Below, in pieces: positions 1 through 8,966 of a DNA stretch of 64,000 bases. Positions within the stretch are counted from its first letter, which is position 1; each line of letters opens with the position of its first letter. Both the position numbers and the translations under genes were made by a program. The notes beneath the pieces were generated by a model that had not been told where the DNA came from, searched no databases, and was given only the letters and a program-made list of their open reading frames with translations. The stretch is from Vibrio injensis (GTDB lineage: Bacteria; Pseudomonadota; Gammaproteobacteria; Enterobacterales; Vibrionaceae), in NCBI RefSeq assembly GCF_001895205.1, contig NZ_BDJF01000017.1, positions 1-64,000 of the forward strand, written 5' to 3'.

Positions 1-392
1 AATAACGTGGCGATGATGTCGGGAGCCGTCTGGAGCTGAAAGATGCGGCTGTTATGGCGCAGCAATAAACGCTCTAAAGCGGGTACCAGCGTTAATCCAT
101 AAAAGGTATGGCGATGGCCAATGTTGCCTTGGCTAAATTGACGGACAATACCATGCACCCGCTGCACGAGTAAGCCATCACGCCACATTTCCAGCTGCGC
201 CGTTTTATCAACAACGTCTAGCGCGGTTAAGTCTGAGCGACGACTGGCAAGCTGGATGTGGTAACGAAAACCATAACAGTGCTGACCATCCTGCTGGCTG
301 TCCGACAGCGATTCGACACCTTGATATTTACGCACCATCAAGACATCGTCTGCCAACCCATCCACTTTTAGCCGAAAACGTAACCTTGCCAT
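1..392 (-). CDS. tssI: VgrG spike protein, N-terminal part only (runs off the window)
   Basis: Partial gene: the start codon is at 392-390 and the reading frame continues past base 1, giving about 130 N-terminal residues of the gp27-like base of a T6SS VgrG trimer, the spike that sits on the Hcp tube. It is nearly identical, base for base over all 392 positions, to the 5' end of the second vgrG at 27015-29066; the two diverge at once upstream of the ATG. It follows vasL by 58 bp on the same strand, the place vgrG-3 holds in the V. cholerae cluster. The C-terminal part, and so any effector extension, cannot be seen. Family call is firm; the cargo is unknown. Confidence 0.93.
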   Translation of the reverse strand, partial: MARLRFRLKVDGLADDVLMVRKYQGVESLSDSQQDGQHCYGFRYHIQLASRRSDLTALDVVDKTAQLEMWRDGLLVQRVHGIVRQFSQGNIGHRHTFYGLTLVPALERLLLRHNSRIFQLQTAPDIIATL

Positions 393-450
393 TTTGTGTT
401 CCTTTCTTTTTTATTGTAATGTTAGATAAATTACTATTTGATAAAAGGTG

Positions 451-1716
451 TTATTCAATCATCTGAAGCTTCTGTTCAAGCTCAGCCATTTTCCAGGTCA
501 AATTATTTAATCGATATTTTAAAATCATAAATTCTTCACTTGCCTGAGTTATCTGACCTTTTTTTATCAGATCCTCTACATAAGCCACTCGACCATAGAT
601 GGGTGATAAGCTGACTGCAAAATCTTCTAACGATTTGGTTTTTCTTTGCAATTCAGACAATCTCCCTTGCTGAGCAAGTAATGAGATATTGGCCATTTTA
701 GTTCGTGTTTCACTAAACTGTTCAATAAATCGCTCAGTTTGTCGCAGAGCCTCTTGTTTTGTTGCTGAAAATTGTTGTTCAATTTCTATCACAGTATCTA
801 CATTTGGATAAACTCGTAATAAAGTATCTAATAAAGCTCTCGCTTCAACACGAGCCGCCCCAAAAGGTAAATCCATATTTTCTTCGATAACCTGTCGGTA
901 TAAAGGTACGATATCAATAGATAGTTGGTTAATTTTTGCGGGTGAGTTTTCCTGTTCGAATAGCATCACTTTTTCACTACTATTTAATATTGGCATTAAC
1001 CTAGATTGCGCATAAGACTGAGCTTGAAGATCCGGTAAATAGGCGACTAAACCATACAGCAGTGCAGAGATTAAAACCCCTATAGAAAAATAGATGGTAT
1101 ACATAACGTACGAACGTTTTCTATACTTCTCCTGAACAACCAAATCAGTTTGTTCGTGACGTTTAAGTAAGGACTGATATTGCGTTTCTAAACGATCAAT
1201 ATGCTCAAAAATAGCAAATCCTACGCCATCAAAATCAACTAAATTATCTGGCTGTTGAGATTCTAAAATAGCATAAATACGCTCAAGAAATCGCTCACAA
1301 CGATAGAGATCTCGTAAAGATTCATAGTTTGGATATAAATCCTTTAACTCTCTAACAACACGAGCATTAACCCAATCTAACACTTCTTTACGCATTTTAG
1401 CTGATTTTATATCTGGTTCTGATAAGTTACTTAAACAACTATTAAGTAACTCTAATCCATTTGCATAACCGACTAATCCTTGTATTTTTAAACAAGCAAC
1501 GGTGTAATAACTACATAATAAAAGATCAATACCTGGACCTTTCGCTAAGGTTTCACAGGCATCTTTTACCAATGACCAATCAGTTCCACCAGAGAGAGGG
1601 TTGTTACGACGGTTGATCTCATCTCTGATCTTTTGATAAAGATCGATATTCCGGATACCAGAAGCATCATCTATTAAATGAAAACGAACTTGATCAGTAA
1701 ATACAAAAATGGACAT
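451..1716 (-). CDS. vasL: T6SS accessory protein VasL (TssA-like, membrane-anchored)
   Basis: 421 residues. The N-terminal 120 or so residues resemble the ImpA N-terminal domain found in TssA-type proteins. A single hydrophobic segment at about 204-227 follows a basic stretch (KYRKR), and the remaining 190 residues are predicted helical, with heptad-like Leu/Gln spacing near the C terminus. It lies directly after tssM, as VCA0121 does in V. cholerae. Family knowledge suggests a TssA-related protein acting at the membrane end of the sheath; the exact role is an inference from name and position. It starts at ATG 1716, 56 bp after the tssM stop, and is probably co-transcribed. Confidence 0.82.
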   Translation of the reverse strand: MSIFVFTDQVRFHLIDDASGIRNIDLYQKIRDEINRRNNPLSGGTDWSLVKDACETLAKGPGIDLLLCSYYTVACLKIQGLVGYANGLELLNSCLSNLSEPDIKSAKMRKEVLDWVNARVVRELKDLYPNYESLRDLYRCERFLERIYAILESQQPDNLVDFDGVGFAIFEHIDRLETQYQSLLKRHEQTDLVVQEKYRKRSYVMYTIYFSIGVLISALLYGLVAYLPDLQAQSYAQSRLMPILNSSEKVMLFEQENSPAKINQLSIDIVPLYRQVIEENMDLPFGAARVEARALLDTLLRVYPNVDTVIEIEQQFSATKQEALRQTERFIEQFSETRTKMANISLLAQQGRLSELQRKTKSLEDFAVSLSPIYGRVAYVEDLIKKGQITQASEEFMILKYRLNNLTWKMAELEQKLQMIE

Positions 1717-1772
1717 AGCTACAGCGTCCTGAGTTATTTGAGGAGTAATTCATCATCACTCCTCATAAAGGT

Positions 1773-4700
1773 TTAATATAGTGTTTTAGAGAGTTTAAAT
1801 GATTTAAACAATCGTTCTGTAAATGGATTCACATCGGCTTCAGAATTCAGTCGGTAGATCATTTCTCCACCATCCACGATGAATTTGAAATCAACCGAAG
1901 TAGGGCTAGCTCCGACAACATCCCCTTGATCAAGTAAACGAAAGAACGCCCATGGTCCTTGAATATTAATACTCCGAGGAGACATGTTATTTTGAGTTGG
2001 TATCAGTGTAACTCTAGATACGGCTGATTCACGTAATGTATTTGGCCAAATTAGTTCTACACTCTCTCTAGGACCATGACCATAAGCCAAATATTGACCA
2101 TCAACATTGAGTACACTGCGACGTTTATTATTACTGAGGCGTAATGGCTCAATTGAGAAGCTAACATCAACAATTCCTTTACGATTAAAGAATGCCTGCT
2201 GTATCTTTTTCGCTTGTTTGAGCTGTTCAAGGACATCTTTACGAATGATAGACTGGGCACTGTCATCATCGTGAACAGCGATATTTTCCTCAACAAACAT
2301 TCTTAACTGATTATTGTAGAAGCTATCCAATGTACCGTTAGGCGCGAAGAAAGCCTCAAAATCAGATAATGAGCTATCTTTACTAGAATCGGAATTAAAC
2401 GGATATCGCCCAGCCAATTTTTCTTCAAAGACTTTGTAAACATCATCATGCCAGCGAACTTCTAAATGCTTTATGGCTTCTTGTTTGACAACATACCAAC
2501 TTTCATCAGCCAGTTTGGCTATCATGGTGTCTAATGGTTTAGGTAAACCAGAAGCAACCCGCTTAACCGTGTAAATAGGGTCAGAATTGACTAATCTAAC
2601 ACGTGCTTTAGTGGCATCAAGAGCAGCCATTCCAACATCAGGAGCTTGTTGAATGGCTTTTAGGTAGTTTTGCAACTCTTCAACCGCAAGAAGAACTTCG
2701 TTAATATAAGCAGGTCGATCACCAACTGGTTTGAGTAGCGTGTTAAGTTCAGCGAAAGGCGCATAAATCAAAGAAGCAACCTGATAACGAGGATTTCTGA
2801 GTAACTCTCTTTGTGCGGCTTCATCTCTAGGAAGCGTAGTATACATTTGTGTATTACTTTCTAATGCACGCAGTAAACGCTGCATAGGTTCAATATTACC
2901 GGTCAAGTTTTCTAATACCGATACAGCATCATTAATATCACGGAAATATTTTACGTTAATTTCATTTAACGCCGTTCGCCACGTATTCGCATAATCGGCC
3001 ACATATAGATTTCTTATTTTTTCACGTAATGCTTGTTTATCTGCTTCACTAAATTGAGCTGATTTAGATTGACCTAGTACCCAACTATCAATCAAAGCTA
3101 GCTCAGATACTGATTCAGACTGAGGCATAAAGTAGTCTTCAAAGCCTTTTTTGGTAAGCATTTGTGGTATATATAAGGCGCTGCTATTAATGACTCTTTC
3201 TTCAAAAACGACATCAAATACTGGGCCAATAAGATTACGTAAATTTACCGATGGACCGAGCACCGTCTGTGCATTTAATTTTAAATTACGATAGACCCGT
3301 TGATCATTAGGCATAGAGCCAAGATCGTTCTGAACTTGAGCGATCACCCGATCATAGGGCTTCATCACCATATCAGCATTATGATCCCCATTCTCCCTGT
3401 GACCAGCAAGATCAGTATGCAGCATGGCATAATCTAAGTGGCCAAGTAGCTCCTCTTGAATTGAGCGCTGTCCTGCAAACTCTTGTTGCCAATACTTAGC
3501 AAAATAATCAAGGACATAGTCTTTATAGCGACCACTTTTATCAACCATCATCCTATAAACTCTTAATATTGCCAACTTTTCTTCATCCGTTGTTGCCTTA
3601 TTAAGCTGGACAACGACGTCGGCCATGAGTAAAGGTAAAAATCGACTTTCTAATAAATTAAGATAAGTCGCCTCAACCATAGGTCCAATAGTATGACCTT
3701 GATATAAGCCAAAATCGGAAATGTACTTCGGTTTATCTCGAAAGAAACCAAACTCTAAAGTCGCTTGACGAATTTTATTTAATGGCTGCAATACATCTTG
3801 TTGAGATGATAAATAAATATTCGATGGGAACTCATTTTTATACTCATTAACTTTAGTCAATACTGCATCGGATTGTTTTACGTTATTTAGATAATAACGA
3901 TGCCAATTGCCAATTAATAAAACGGTTGCAATAGAACAAGCTAACAGTGACAAACCAATTAAACGACGTTTTTGCTTAGCTACTCGAAAATTATCTGACG
4001 CCAAGCCTGCTTCAGGATAAATAATGTTATTAAATAGTTTCTGAGTAAAATAAACGGTTGAGTTTTTTGCTTGTTGAGCCTTATTAATAGCATGTTCTAA
4101 GCCATAACGGCGTGATGCTGCATCATCAAAAGCATTAGTCGGCACCCCTTGTTGATATACAGAGGTAAAGTAAGCTCCACGAACTAAAGCAGAGGTAGAA
4201 AACTGATCGCTGGCGAGAGCATCATTAAAAAACTGCAATAAAATATCTTTCAGACCAGAGATTTGGCGAGTAAAACTGTAAATAGCATTACGTTCATCCA
4301 AACTCATTGGAGTCGATACTGCATGAGGTAAAGCATCATTAATTCTTTCTATAAATTGGCTATAATCATCGGTAAACTCATTGAGCCAATTATCTAAGTC
4401 ATTGATCGAATCCAACGAGAAGGTAAAACCTAATACATCTTCACGCTGACTGCGTGAATAGTTTTTAAAGAACGGTTCAAAACCATGCAGTAAATCTAAT
4501 TTGGTTAACGCAATGTAAACTGGTAAACGAGTGGAGAGTGTCTCCATTAATTCACGCAAACGCGCACGCAACAGGTTAGCATAAGCTTTGCGTTCCGTGG
4601 CGGTTGCAGTGGCCAAATGAGAAACATCTAATGTTAATACGATACCGTTGAGTGGTCGACGACTGCGTGTTTTTTCCAACCAATTAACAAAATGAAGCCA

Positions 4701-5318
4701 TAACCGGCGTTCCATAACACCATCATTTTCATCACTCTGCTTACCTTGTGTCAGTAATTCACCATCAGGATCAATAAGTACAGACTCATCACCGATCCAC
4801 CAATCAAATGAGTACGGATTCTCACTTTTTTTACCCGATGCTCTCATCACGGAAGAAAAAACAAAGTTTTGTCCAGAACGGTTAATTAAGCTAGTTTTAC
4901 CTGCATTTTCTAGTCCCAACACCAAATACCATGGTAAAGCATAGAGGTAATTACGTTTATTAAGGTTTTCTTTCATGCTAAGCATGACTTGATTTAATTC
5001 AACCTCTTGACGCTCTTCATAAGCTTTTATAGGGTCTTCGCGTAACTGCTCTTCACGTTTTTGTTCTGCTTTAAAACCCTGCAGTTTCTGCCACTGCCAA
5101 ATGCCCCATATAGCCAGAGAACCTAGAGTAAATAAACTACTTGTCACCGCTCGCGCTGCTACTGAGTCAAGTGGCTTATTACCCGAAATCTCCACCCAAG
5201 GGCCCATCCACCAAATGGCCACATTCAACAAAATAAAAATACTGAATAACAAAATAGGCATTGCAGCTGCGATACCAGGCTTTAATTTTCTCGCGATCCC
5301 AACAATATATTTCCACAT
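1773..5318 (-). CDS. tssM: T6SS membrane complex protein TssM (IcmF/VasK)
   Basis: 1181 residues, the usual TssM length. Two hydrophobic segments lie at about 20-42 and 57-76, then a cytoplasmic NTPase domain with Walker A GLENAGKTS (135-143), then a third membrane segment (LLACSIATVLLIGNW) near 455-475, and a long periplasmic IcmF-type domain to the C terminus. In T6SS, TssM forms the trans-envelope channel with TssL and the lipoprotein TssJ; both are encoded in this locus. It lies 17 bp after tssA. No truncation or frame break was seen. An apparent small frame at 2057-2296 lies inside it and is a shadow. Confidence 0.96.
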   Translation of the reverse strand: MWKYIVGIARKLKPGIAAAMPILLFSIFILLNVAIWWMGPWVEISGNKPLDSVAARAVTSSLFTLGSLAIWGIWQWQKLQGFKAEQKREEQLREDPIKAYEERQEVELNQVMLSMKENLNKRNYLYALPWYLVLGLENAGKTSLINRSGQNFVFSSVMRASGKKSENPYSFDWWIGDESVLIDPDGELLTQGKQSDENDGVMERRLWLHFVNWLEKTRSRRPLNGIVLTLDVSHLATATATERKAYANLLRARLRELMETLSTRLPVYIALTKLDLLHGFEPFFKNYSRSQREDVLGFTFSLDSINDLDNWLNEFTDDYSQFIERINDALPHAVSTPMSLDERNAIYSFTRQISGLKDILLQFFNDALASDQFSTSALVRGAYFTSVYQQGVPTNAFDDAASRRYGLEHAINKAQQAKNSTVYFTQKLFNNIIYPEAGLASDNFRVAKQKRRLIGLSLLACSIATVLLIGNWHRYYLNNVKQSDAVLTKVNEYKNEFPSNIYLSSQQDVLQPLNKIRQATLEFGFFRDKPKYISDFGLYQGHTIGPMVEATYLNLLESRFLPLLMADVVVQLNKATTDEEKLAILRVYRMMVDKSGRYKDYVLDYFAKYWQQEFAGQRSIQEELLGHLDYAMLHTDLAGHRENGDHNADMVMKPYDRVIAQVQNDLGSMPNDQRVYRNLKLNAQTVLGPSVNLRNLIGPVFDVVFEERVINSSALYIPQMLTKKGFEDYFMPQSESVSELALIDSWVLGQSKSAQFSEADKQALREKIRNLYVADYANTWRTALNEINVKYFRDINDAVSVLENLTGNIEPMQRLLRALESNTQMYTTLPRDEAAQRELLRNPRYQVASLIYAPFAELNTLLKPVGDRPAYINEVLLAVEELQNYLKAIQQAPDVGMAALDATKARVRLVNSDPIYTVKRVASGLPKPLDTMIAKLADESWYVVKQEAIKHLEVRWHDDVYKVFEEKLAGRYPFNSDSSKDSSLSDFEAFFAPNGTLDSFYNNQLRMFVEENIAVHDDDSAQSIIRKDVLEQLKQAKKIQQAFFNRKGIVDVSFSIEPLRLSNNKRRSVLNVDGQYLAYGHGPRESVELIWPNTLRESAVSRVTLIPTQNNMSPRSINIQGPWAFFRLLDQGDVVGASPTSVDFKFIVDGGEMIYRLNSEADVNPFTERLFKSFKLSKTLY

Positions 5319-5335
5319 GGGTTTTTGTCCTTCGT

Positions 5336-6736
5336 TTACTCTGACGTTGTGTATCGTTCTAATTGCTCAACTAATGAGGGTTCCCAATCTGTCACACTCA
5401 TTTTTGTAATTTGAGTGTGTAATGTTTGGTACTGCTCTTTCGCCATCGCATCTAAATTATTAGTATTTAATAAATCAGCAGATAATAGTCGCCAATAAAA
5501 CTTATCTCTTGGTTCACTAGCGCTCACTAAGCCATCATTTAGCATAGACAGGGCGACAGCAATGCCCCCCTCTTTCGCCAATGTCAGTGCTTCTTTTCGC
5601 TTTTCTTGCCAATCACCAGCGACTTGCCCTTGAGTAGTCGTTTGTTGCTGACTCAATAACCATTCTTTTACACTATGATTAACAAAAGGCTCTCCACCTT
5701 TAAACTTCAAATCGATTAATGTGGGCAAACGAGCGATAAATTGCTGAGTTTCCGTCAAAATCGCCTCACACCACTCTTTTTTACCCAAGCTATGCGCAAT
5801 CTGATAGCTCATCATCTGTCCTTCGAACCAATAGGGTGCCATCGTCAAACTTTGTTCGACTTTTCTCCATAGTGCTAAATCCGGACTGCGCATTTGATCG
5901 TGGTATTCTTTTACTCGCTCTTGTGCCATCGCGCGGAGTAAAGTCTCACCATGCACATCGTGTTCAGGTAAAGAGGTTATCGACGACCATACCGCATAAC
6001 GTCTGATACGTATTGCCAAGGCACTTCCAAACTCCTGTTCCGAAAGAAACTCTGCCACTTTAAGTAAGGTTTGCTTTGTTGCTTTATCACTTGAGCTATC
6101 TATGGAGATCACACTGGGTGTCGTTACCGATTTTCGCTCAATATCCTGAGTTGGTTGAACGGTTTTTGTTACTTGCTCTCGCTCAATAGTACGCTGCAGC
6201 TTGCTATGAATTTGGCTCATAAGGCTATCGATACTATCGGACATGAGTCCAAGTCTCGTGACTGACGCTTTCCATGACTCCAGAGCCACCGTTAAATCAT
6301 CACGTTCTTGCATATCAAATTGAGAAAAATCTAATTTATCAATCACTAACGATAAGCGTTGAACAATTTGACTAAAGAATTTACGGCGAGGCAGCGCCCC
6401 TCTTTTTCCTGGCGCAGGAAAACACTCCTCCCAATATAAAGTCATAAAGTCGTTTAGGATTTGTAGTGAAACGATAAAACGCGCAGGAGAAACTCGATAA
6501 TGAAGGCACTGCAATAAATAAATAAGCAGTTTAAGATCTTTGCTTCTCTCACTGAGTAATTTAAGCGAACTGTGTTCAACTTCATCCCATTGAACGCTGG
6601 CATGAGAAAGTGACCCTACCTTCATCATTTGATCTTCAACAAAGTCAAACAATGGATCGTCAATCAATCTTTCACCAACAGGGTTAGCCTCTTGGATTGG
6701 TTGAGTGACACAACGTCGATAATCAGTTAATTCCAT
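5336..6736 (-). CDS. tssA: T6SS baseplate/cap protein TssA (VasJ)
   Basis: 466 residues. An ImpA-type N-terminal domain (about residues 10-130, with the conserved region around GERLIDDPLFDFVEDQM) is followed by a helical middle part and a C-terminal VasJ-type domain. TssA proteins start sheath and tube assembly at the baseplate and, in this long class, may stay at the distal end of the growing sheath; that subclass role is family knowledge, not something shown here. It starts at ATG 6736 next to the vasI stop (9 bp gap) and ends 17 bp before tssM. It corresponds to VCA0119 by order and length. Confidence 0.92.
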   Translation of the reverse strand: MELTDYRRCVTQPIQEANPVGERLIDDPLFDFVEDQMMKVGSLSHASVQWDEVEHSSLKLLSERSKDLKLLIYLLQCLHYRVSPARFIVSLQILNDFMTLYWEECFPAPGKRGALPRRKFFSQIVQRLSLVIDKLDFSQFDMQERDDLTVALESWKASVTRLGLMSDSIDSLMSQIHSKLQRTIEREQVTKTVQPTQDIERKSVTTPSVISIDSSSDKATKQTLLKVAEFLSEQEFGSALAIRIRRYAVWSSITSLPEHDVHGETLLRAMAQERVKEYHDQMRSPDLALWRKVEQSLTMAPYWFEGQMMSYQIAHSLGKKEWCEAILTETQQFIARLPTLIDLKFKGGEPFVNHSVKEWLLSQQQTTTQGQVAGDWQEKRKEALTLAKEGGIAVALSMLNDGLVSASEPRDKFYWRLLSADLLNTNNLDAMAKEQYQTLHTQITKMSVTDWEPSLVEQLERYTTSE

Positions 6737-6745
6737 TTGGGCTCC

Positions 6746-7405
6746 TTACCAACCACAACGTGTTCTTAATGCACCCAACGATTGCGAAAGCTCACTAGTA
6801 TCAAATCGCAAACCATCGATAAATGGAGAATTAGAACGTAGCATAAGCATTTTTCCACTAGCCATGGCTCTCATCATATCAATAGCTGGCATTCCTCTTC
6901 CTGATGAAAATAACAGCCCCAAATCGTCACTGCGCCAATACTGGACTTCCGTATTAGCAATAGAAAGTTGGATACGAGGATCATCAATCGCACTTGGCAG
7001 AGCCAATTCTACTCGACTTAAATTATCGATACAGCTCATCAGCAATACTGGTTTAGCATTATCCGGAAAGTGAGTGGTTTGATTTAAGGCGAGCAATGTA
7101 ATCCAGGCGTTCGTTTTCTCACCCTCTCCTTCGGTTGTCAGATGATAAGCATCTCCCTCTTGATATTCACTCAAACTATTAAACGCACGCTGCCATGACA
7201 ATGGCGTATTATTTTCTATCACTCTAGGAAGCATTTGATTCACTGGTGTCGCAAATAAGGAGTCAAAACAATTAAGCCTATCCAAACGTGAGGTAATGAC
7301 TGTACAGGCATTTGCTTGCTCCAACACTTGATTAGATGCACTGACAGAGGTCATCGAGAGACTAAAAAGCACACTGATGAAAAATAGGAAACGTATTTTA
7401 CTCAT
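6746..7405 (-). CDS. vasI: T6SS-associated periplasmic protein VasI (TagO family)
   Basis: 219 residues with a classic signal peptide: basic MSKIR, a hydrophobic run to about residue 18, and a small-residue cleavage region (SVSAS). The mature part has cysteines near 34 and 46 (TVITSRLDRLNCFD) typical of the TagO/VasI family and a Trp-Gln motif (SWQRAF). The start overlaps the end of vasH by 4 bp (ATGA), so the two are translationally coupled. Its function in the T6SS is poorly defined; position between vasH and tssA matches VCA0118. The call rests on family pattern plus synteny. Confidence 0.85.
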   Translation of the reverse strand: MSKIRFLFFISVLFSLSMTSVSASNQVLEQANACTVITSRLDRLNCFDSLFATPVNQMLPRVIENNTPLSWQRAFNSLSEYQEGDAYHLTTEGEGEKTNAWITLLALNQTTHFPDNAKPVLLMSCIDNLSRVELALPSAIDDPRIQLSIANTEVQYWRSDDLGLLFSSGRGMPAIDMMRAMASGKMLMLRSNSPFIDGLRFDTSELSQSLGALRTRCGW

Positions 7406-8964
7406 GGGGTTTTAATCTCCAATTTTTGGCATTTGTAAGCCAATGTACGTTTAGGAATACCCAGACTTTCCGCGACCTTAGCTCTATCACCAGAAAAATA
7501 TTGTAATCTTTCACGGATGATTCGAGATTCAAACTCATTAACAGCTTGCTTTAGATCTCCAATGGCGACATGATTTAATTTCTTGCCCTCATCCTCAATA
7601 ATTTCTTGTGAAGAGAACGAATCCTCTGACACAGTAGTCATGCTCGATAAACGATGACTAAAACACGGTTCTTCTATTTGCGTACCATCAGCGGTTTGTG
7701 CACAAGCAAACTCAATAAGATGCTTCAGCTCTCTAACATTGCCTGGGAAGTCATAAGACTTAAGGCAGTCGAGCGCTTGGTAATGTAACCCTCGAATATT
7801 AGTTTTATGTCGCAAATTAAAGCCATCTACAAAATATTGACTGAGTAACTCAATATCATCGAGCCTAGTAGCTAAAGGAGGCAAGATAATAGGATATTGA
7901 AATAAACGGTAATATAGATCCTGACGAAATGCTTTCTTACGCACTTGATCCAGCAGGTTGACATGGGTTGCAGACACTAGACGAAAGTTAGAAGACTGCT
8001 CTTTCTTACTTCCAAGAGGCCTGAATAACTGCGTTTCAAGGACACGTAGTAACTTAGCTTGCAGCGTAAGTGGCATATCACCTATTTCATCTAAAAACAG
8101 GGTTCCGCCATTGGCTTGCGCGATTAAGCCTTGTTTATCCTTATCAGCACCAGAAAACGCCCCCTTACAATAACCAAATAATTCACTCTCTAATAAATTT
8201 TCAGGAATTGCAGCGCAATTAATCGCGATAAAAGGCGCCTTATTTCTAGTAGAGAACTGGTGTATTGCTTGAGCAACCAATTCTTTTCCTGTACCTGTTT
8301 CCCCTTGAATCATAACTGATAGCTGTGAGGGCGCTGCATTAATAACCTGTTCACGTAATTTATGCATTACGGAACTGTTTCCGATCAATGTGGTTGCTAA
8401 ATTAGCAAGCAATGTGCGATGAACATGATCATTACGTACATCAGACAAAGACTCTGATAGTTCATAACGACTTTGTTCCTCACGTAGAATTTTATTCAAC
8501 AATAACCATTGATGATTAAATACCTCTAAATATTTAATAAATGGTGGCTGTTCAAACAATCCTCTCAACACACTATGCTGGCCAATTAAGAACAATATGG
8601 CATGAACTTGATTATCATCATTCATTAGTGGATGTATGACGACGCTATCTTGCCTACCGACTCGATCAGTCAGTTGACTAAAATAATGGTTAGAACGCCA
8701 AAACACCAATTCATTGATGGTCAAATGCATTCGCTTAGCTGATTGTAAAACATGCGCAAAAGGACACTCAAAATCAGTGACAGACCAACTGAAATTGAGT
8801 GAATCATTTTGAGGCACTAAAGTGCGACCATCTGCGCTAGGAGCAAGAAAAAGACAGGTATCTAATCCTTGCTCTCGCTGGATTATTTCCACGAATAGCG
8901 CGGCTAATTGGCTAGTTTTTTTGGCTACAATAAGCTCGGTTGCAAAAGCTAACCAGTGGTTCAT
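7402..8964 (-). CDS. vasH: Sigma-54-dependent activator of T6SS genes (VasH)
   Basis: 520 residues. The N-terminal 190 residues form a sensory GAF-like region. The AAA+ domain has Walker A GETGTGKE (221-228) and the sigma-54 contact loop, here GAFSGA (268-273) instead of the common GAFTGA. A Fis-type helix-turn-helix (KVAESLGIPKRTLAYK) lies at the extreme C terminus. VasH proteins activate sigma-54 promoters of hcp operons; this fits the near-consensus sigma-54 promoter ahead of hcp at 29796-29811. It sits 2 bp after clpV and overlaps vasI by 4 bp. Thr-to-Ser in the contact loop is conservative; its effect is not known from the sequence. Confidence 0.95.
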   Translation of the reverse strand: MNHWLAFATELIVAKKTSQLAALFVEIIQREQGLDTCLFLAPSADGRTLVPQNDSLNFSWSVTDFECPFAHVLQSAKRMHLTINELVFWRSNHYFSQLTDRVGRQDSVVIHPLMNDDNQVHAILFLIGQHSVLRGLFEQPPFIKYLEVFNHQWLLLNKILREEQSRYELSESLSDVRNDHVHRTLLANLATTLIGNSSVMHKLREQVINAAPSQLSVMIQGETGTGKELVAQAIHQFSTRNKAPFIAINCAAIPENLLESELFGYCKGAFSGADKDKQGLIAQANGGTLFLDEIGDMPLTLQAKLLRVLETQLFRPLGSKKEQSSNFRLVSATHVNLLDQVRKKAFRQDLYYRLFQYPIILPPLATRLDDIELLSQYFVDGFNLRHKTNIRGLHYQALDCLKSYDFPGNVRELKHLIEFACAQTADGTQIEEPCFSHRLSSMTTVSEDSFSSQEIIEDEGKKLNHVAIGDLKQAVNEFESRIIRERLQYFSGDRAKVAESLGIPKRTLAYKCQKLEIKTP

Positions 8965-8966
8965 TA

